From NCBI GenBank assembly GCA_965249685.1, contig CBDFMN010000003.1:1798001-1862000 (forward strand): a DNA stretch of 64,000 bases. Direction: 5' to 3'. The notes below the pieces were generated by a model, which was not told where the DNA came from, made no database searches, and saw nothing but the letters and a program-made list of their open reading frames with translations. Each line of letters begins with the position of its first letter. The first letter of the stretch is position 1. The DNA is from RH-AL1 sp965249685 (GTDB lineage Bacteria > Pseudomonadota > Alphaproteobacteria > Rhizobiales > Beijerinckiaceae). The position numbers were made by a program, and so were the translations under genes. Positions 60,501-64,000 of the stretch are shown here, piece after piece.

Positions 60501-61928
60501 TTGTCCGTCACGATCTTCGGTCTTCTTGTGATTGTGATCGGGGCATGGTGCCAATTCGGCTCGTACCGCCGCACGGTCGTCTCCATGGCCGCCCTCACGG
60601 TATTCGGTTCGGCCGGAGCGCTGGAGCTCCCGGCGCTCGGTGGTGCCTCCGTCACGCCGGCCGACCTGTTCATCCTGTTCTACGGCCTCCGCCTCGTCTC
60701 CATGCGGCACGGCACAGGCCTGCTGCTCGACCAGATCGCGCCGCGCCGCCCGCTCTACCTCTTCGCCCTGCTCACGTTGTGGATCTGCGGAGGCGCGCTC
60801 GTCACGCCGCGCCTCTTCGAGGGTGCGACCTCTGTCTTCTCGCTGAGCCGATCGCTCGACGCGGACGGAGCGATGACCCCGCTGCACCCGACCAGCGGCA
60901 ACATCTCGCAGGTGGTCTACGCGATGGGCGGCTTTGTGCTCGCCTGCGCGACGAGCGCCTATGCCCGGCGCGCGGGCGGCACAGAGGCCCTGCTCGCCGC
61001 CCTGATGCTCGCGACCTCGCTCGACCTTGGCTTCGCCCTGCTCGACCTCGTGACCGCGGCGACGAAGACCGGGTTCGTCATGGACCTCGTCCATACCGCG
61101 AACTACGCATTCCTCACAGCCGACGAGGTCGGCGGCGTCAAGCGGATCTCGGGATCGTTCAGCGAGGCGTCGGCCTTCGCTTCCTACTCGCTGATGCTGC
61201 TCGGCGTGAACTTCCCGCTGTTCGTCATGCGGGTGCGGCCGCGCTTCACCGGCCCAGCGAGCGCCGCGTTGGCGGGGCTGATTGCGCTCTCCACGTCGAG
61301 TTCAGGCTACCTTGGCCTCGGTGTGTTCTCCACCGGGTTCCTCGTCTACGTCGCGGCCGCGACGCTCCTCAAGGGCCGCAAACGCCCCGCGACGATCGCC
61401 GCCGTGATCCTCGGCGGCGCGCTGCTGGTCGGCGCGGGCACGGTGCTGTTCCTGCCCGGTCTCGCCAACGTCGCGCGCGGCGTCGTCGAGCAGAGCCTCT
61501 TGAACAAGGCGAGCTCCGACTCGGCTATCGAGCGGAGCAGCTGGAACCGGCAGGCTTGGCAGGTCTTCCTCGACACCAACGGCGTCGGAGCCGGCATCGG
61601 CGCCACGCGCACGTCGAGCTACCTATTGCTCTTGCTCTCGAATCTCGGCGCACTCGGCGTCGCCTTGTTCGCGGGTCTCGTCGCGCGCGTGACGGTGGGT
61701 GCGATCGACCCTGGCCTCAAACGCGATGGCCGTGCGCTGGTTTGGGCAGCGCGGATCGGGCTCATGCTCGCGCTCTTCGCCAACCTTCTCGTCGGCACCG
61801 TCTATTATCTCGGAGCCCTGTTCTACATCCTGCTCGGCGTTGCCGCCTCGGGAACAGGCCGAGCGACGGCGTCGGTGATGGGCGCGACGCCACCGCGGGC
61901 CTTCATGCTGAATACTAACCAACAGTGA
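60501..61928 (+). CDS. Polytopic membrane protein, O-antigen/exopolysaccharide polymerase-like
   Basis: A 475-aa inner-membrane protein with about 11-12 hydrophobic segments and a larger loop in the middle (about 200-225), the layout of Wzy/O-antigen ligase-type polymerases. No catalytic motif can be stated; the loop contains G-S-F-S-E-A-S-A-F-A-S-Y, which resembles the R-x-x-G-x-F-x-E-P-x-x-x-A-x-x motif of Wzy-like proteins. TTG 60501 is the start, with GGGGA about 8 bases upstream. It lies 53 bases after the CpaC-N-like gene and before an acyltransferase, so a surface-polysaccharide role is inferred. Confidence 0.65.
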   Translation: MSVTIFGLLVIVIGAWCQFGSYRRTVVSMAALTVFGSAGALELPALGGASVTPADLFILFYGLRLVSMRHGTGLLLDQIAPRRPLYLFALLTLWICGGALVTPRLFEGATSVFSLSRSLDADGAMTPLHPTSGNISQVVYAMGGFVLACATSAYARRAGGTEALLAALMLATSLDLGFALLDLVTAATKTGFVMDLVHTANYAFLTADEVGGVKRISGSFSEASAFASYSLMLLGVNFPLFVMRVRPRFTGPASAALAGLIALSTSSSGYLGLGVFSTGFLVYVAAATLLKGRKRPATIAAVILGGALLVGAGTVLFLPGLANVARGVVEQSLLNKASSDSAIERSSWNRQAWQVFLDTNGVGAGIGATRTSSYLLLLLSNLGALGVALFAGLVARVTVGAIDPGLKRDGRALVWAARIGLMLALFANLLVGTVYYLGALFYILLGVAASGTGRATASVMGATPPRAFMLNTNQQ

Positions 61929-62043
61929 AGCGAGATGACGCGCGAAGCGGCCCGTCGCTTGGAAGCATCCATAACAGATGGTAGCCCGTCCCACGGTCAG
62001 CGTTTTGCTCGGAAACGAGGGACGCGAGCTAGGCGAGGACGTC

Positions 62044-63183
62044 ATGCGTCACAACTCTCACTATTACGGTCTCGACGTGTTAAGGCTTGTGGCCGCCTCG
62101 TTCGTCGTGCTCGACCATTTCGGCTCGTACGGCTGGCGCTCGGTCGCCGCTACCGTACCGGCCGACCAGCTCGCCTTCCCCTTCCTGACGGGTATGACGA
62201 ACATCGGATCGGTCGGTGTCGAAATCTTCTTCCTCCTTTCAGGCTTCGTTATCGCGGCGAGTGCTAAGGGCAGCACGCCGTTGCAATTCGCGTTGAGCCG
62301 CGCCATCCGCGTATTTCCGGCGCTATGGCTCTGCGGCCTCGTCGCGCTCGTCGCGCGCGCCACGACCGGCGAGCCCTGGGGCGAACTCGCCAACGTCTTC
62401 GCCCGATCCGCGCTGCTGTCGCCTGTCGGCCCCTACATCGACGGCGTCGTCTGGACGCTGGTCGTCGAAGCCATCTTCTATCTCCTGGTCTTCGTGGTGC
62501 TGTTGCGCGGCGGATTCGGCCAGATCGAGCGTGTGGCCAAAGGATTGGGAATGCTGAGCGCCGCGTTCATTACCATCATGGCGCTGGCGGCCGCCTGCGC
62601 CTCCCTCCATCCCGCCCTGGCGACGCTCGCTGCGCTCTGCGACCGGTTTCCCTTCAAAGTTCTGTTGCTGCGCCACGGCGTCTTCTTCGCCCTCGGCATC
62701 CTGCTCTGGGCCGCTTTCGAAACCCGTTTCAGCCGGACCAGGGTGACCTGGATGCTCGCGCTGACGGCATTCTGTACTCTCGAGCTCGGCATCAACCGCG
62801 GCAGCGCGGCAGAAACGTTCATCACGATCGCCCTGTGGTGGGCAGGCTTTGCCGCGGTCGCGGCGAGCGTCGCCGGCAGCGCCGCGGTGTCGCGGCGGCT
62901 CGGGGGGTGGACCAGGGTGGCCCAGGACGTGGGTCGGTTGAGTTACCCGCTCTACCTCAACCATTACAGCCTCGGCATGGTGCTCGTGCCGGCGCTCTCC
63001 GCCGCCGGACTTGGCCGAACCTCGGCCTTCGGCGTGTCGCTCGGCTTAGTTGTCGGCTCGAGCTACCTCGTCATGCGCTACCCGGAACGGTGGATCCAAA
63101 AGCACCTTCGCGCCCGCCTCAGAGCCCAACTGAAGAGCTCTTCCACCTCGCGGGAGCCGATGCTGCCGGCCGGCATCGCCTGA
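62044..63183 (+). CDS. Acyltransferase family 3 (OafA/YrhL-like) membrane protein
   Basis: A 379-aa membrane O-acyltransferase with about 10 helices. The N-terminal R-x-x-A-A-x-x-V-V-L-D-H-F (His catalytic) and E-I-F-F-L-L-S-G-F-V-I, then F-A-L-S-R-A-I-R-V-F-P, are the hallmark of the family that acetylates O-antigen, exopolysaccharide or macrolides. ATG 62044 is preferred with GAGGA five bases upstream; ATG 61978 is in frame without a site. There is no C-terminal SGNH domain. It follows the polymerase-like gene by 115 bases. Confidence 0.92.
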   Translation: MRHNSHYYGLDVLRLVAASFVVLDHFGSYGWRSVAATVPADQLAFPFLTGMTNIGSVGVEIFFLLSGFVIAASAKGSTPLQFALSRAIRVFPALWLCGLVALVARATTGEPWGELANVFARSALLSPVGPYIDGVVWTLVVEAIFYLLVFVVLLRGGFGQIERVAKGLGMLSAAFITIMALAAACASLHPALATLAALCDRFPFKVLLLRHGVFFALGILLWAAFETRFSRTRVTWMLALTAFCTLELGINRGSAAETFITIALWWAGFAAVAASVAGSAAVSRRLGGWTRVAQDVGRLSYPLYLNHYSLGMVLVPALSAAGLGRTSAFGVSLGLVVGSSYLVMRYPERWIQKHLRARLRAQLKSSSTSREPMLPAGIA

Positions 63184-63187
63184 TCGA

Positions 63188-64000
63188 TCATTGCAGGGCC
63201 TTGGCCAGGAAGGCGAGGAGCTCGTCGCGGCCGTTTGGGTGACCTTTGTCGCCGATCCGCAACGTGACGTCAGCGCGCCGCTCCTCGGCGACCTGGAGGA
63301 AGCCGGTACCGAAATCGGGGCTGTGGACGTAGTACATCGGATCGGTTGCGCTCCCATCTTTTTCGCGGGTGTAATAAAGGAACGTCGGCGGCGATGCCTG
63401 ATTGACGATTTCCGCCGGCGAGAGGATTGGAAAGTATTTCTTGTACTCGTTGCGGCGGGCGAGAAACTGGGTGAAGGCCGCGGCGTCGAGGCCGAAGGCG
63501 TGGCTGCCGTAGTTCAGCCGCGGCCCGACCCATCGCCGCATCTGCTGTGGGTCGATCGAAGTCTGCGCGTCGATGGTGCCGATCGCCTTGACCCGCGTCG
63601 ACATGCGGTCGGTCGGGTCGATCGACTTAGGCTTGGCCCGGTCGGGCGCGAGGCCGAGCCAAAGAACGTCGAACGCGCCGGCGGACTCGCCGAATAGCGC
63701 GACGCGCGCGGGATCGATGGCGAAGTCCTTGGCATGGTAGCGTACGAACTGCAGCGCACGCTTCGCGTCCTGCAGCGGGCCGAGGACCGGTGGGTAGAGA
63801 CCGTCCTGCTGCGCGCTCGGCACGTTGCGGTAGTTGATGGCGACAAAGGCGATATTGCGGCTGGTGAAATAGGCGACGTCCTCGCGCGGGACATAGCTCT
63901 TGTCGCCATTGAACCAGCCCCCACCGTGGATGAACACGACGACCGGAACGGTATCCGTGCTCAGCGGACGGTAGACATCGAGCTTATCAAGGGCATGAGT
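63188..64000 (-). CDS. Alpha/beta hydrolase, carboxylesterase-like (5' truncated by window edge)
   Basis: The last 270 codons of an esterase, open through the window edge. The oxyanion-hole motif F-I-H-G-G-G-W-F-N-G (H-G-G-G) lies about 25 residues in, the nucleophile elbow is G-E-S-A-G-A, a likely acid lies in the region after L-Y-Y-T-R-E-K-D, and the catalytic His is in D-K-G-H-P-N-G. The N-terminal residues T-H-A-L-D-K-L-D-V-Y-R-P fit the hormone-sensitive-lipase/BD-FAE kind with D-V-Y-R-P before the first strand. Convergent with the acyltransferase (4-base gap). It may deacylate a polysaccharide, but that is inference. Confidence 0.85.
   Translation of the reverse strand, partial: THALDKLDVYRPLSTDTVPVVVFIHGGGWFNGDKSYVPREDVAYFTSRNIAFVAINYRNVPSAQQDGLYPPVLGPLQDAKRALQFVRYHAKDFAIDPARVALFGESAGAFDVLWLGLAPDRAKPKSIDPTDRMSTRVKAIGTIDAQTSIDPQQMRRWVGPRLNYGSHAFGLDAAAFTQFLARRNEYKKYFPILSPAEIVNQASPPTFLYYTREKDGSATDPMYYVHSPDFGTGFLQVAEERRADVTLRIGDKGHPNGRDELLAFLAKALQ

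Noticed and set aside
1..64000. CRISPR arrays, tRNAs, rRNAs, transposases, prophage or defence islands
   Set aside because: No regularly spaced repeats, cloverleaf-like sequences or transposase/integrase motifs were seen by eye on reading the window; a tRNAscan and IS search would be needed to exclude small ones.

Overview
The window reads as ordinary chromosome of a high-GC alphaproteobacterium, most likely of the order Hyphomicrobiales (Rhizobiales). The evidence is an Irr-type Fur regulator beside fabA-fabB-fabI, a three-subunit PntAA/PntAB/PntB transhydrogenase behind a tiny aa3-oxidase subunit IV gene, ornithine decarboxylase with homospermidine synthase, a cheD-containing chemotaxis operon without a classical cheZ, and CtrA-type boxes (TTAA-N7-TTAAC). 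I cannot fix family or genus from the sequence. No rRNA, tRNA, CRISPR array, prophage or insertion sequence was found.

Layout, left to right. 1-5 kb: the end of hrcA, mutS and the potassium transporter kup. 5-10 kb: an outer-membrane beta-barrel protein, a complete NitT/TauT-type ABC importer (ATPase, permease, TTG-started binding protein) and a DUF5872 protein. 10-17 kb: a secreted trypsin-like protease, an AT-rich patch with an orphan Cys-rich secreted protein, lepA, a DUF2141 protein and an ABC-2 exporter pair. 17.3-21.5 kb: a polyamine block in which ornithine decarboxylase has a long structured leader RNA (speF-like, with a possible 15-codon leader ORF), followed by a GNAT acetyltransferase and homospermidine synthase. 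21.6-23.3 kb: DUF1007 and a NicO nickel/cobalt exporter. 23.5-29.6 kb: an envelope block on the minus strand (DUF882 peptidase, YcbB-type L,D-transpeptidase, sigma-54 response regulator, RlpA). 30-37 kb: oligoendopeptidase F, a decayed APC permease pseudogene, two unknown membrane proteins behind a perfect CtrA box, and an ABC1/AarF kinase-like protein. 37.6-41 kb: cox subunit IV and pntAA-pntAB-pntB. 41-48 kb: two divergent YdcH proteins, purE-purK, rpsU, a TPR lipoprotein, rplU-rpmA, an acetyltransferase, a 2-hydroxyacid dehydrogenase and an SH3 protein. 48.4-53 kb: irr, fabA-fabB-fabI, a tandem Inh-domain protein and slyX. 53-59.7 kb: the chemotaxis operon STAS-cheY-cheA-cheW-cheR-cheB-cheY-cheD-orf on the minus strand. 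59.9-64 kb: a CpaC-N-like protein and a surface-polysaccharide-looking set (polymerase-like membrane protein, OafA-type acyltransferase, partial esterase).

The observations most worth following are: (1) the last gene of the chemotaxis operon carries a CheZ-like D-L-x-x-Q signature and may be the missing CheY phosphatase (CheT/CheZ-like); (2) the structured RNA and short ORF in front of ornithine decarboxylase; (3) CtrA-type boxes in three intergenic regions, one perfect, including the divergent region shared by the chemotaxis operon and the CpaC-N-like gene; (4) the permease pseudogene with two +1G frameshifts and two in-frame stops. I did not find a convincing wholly new multi-gene system. 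Where alternatives exist, start codons were chosen by Shine-Dalgarno position and family alignment from memory; no search was run.
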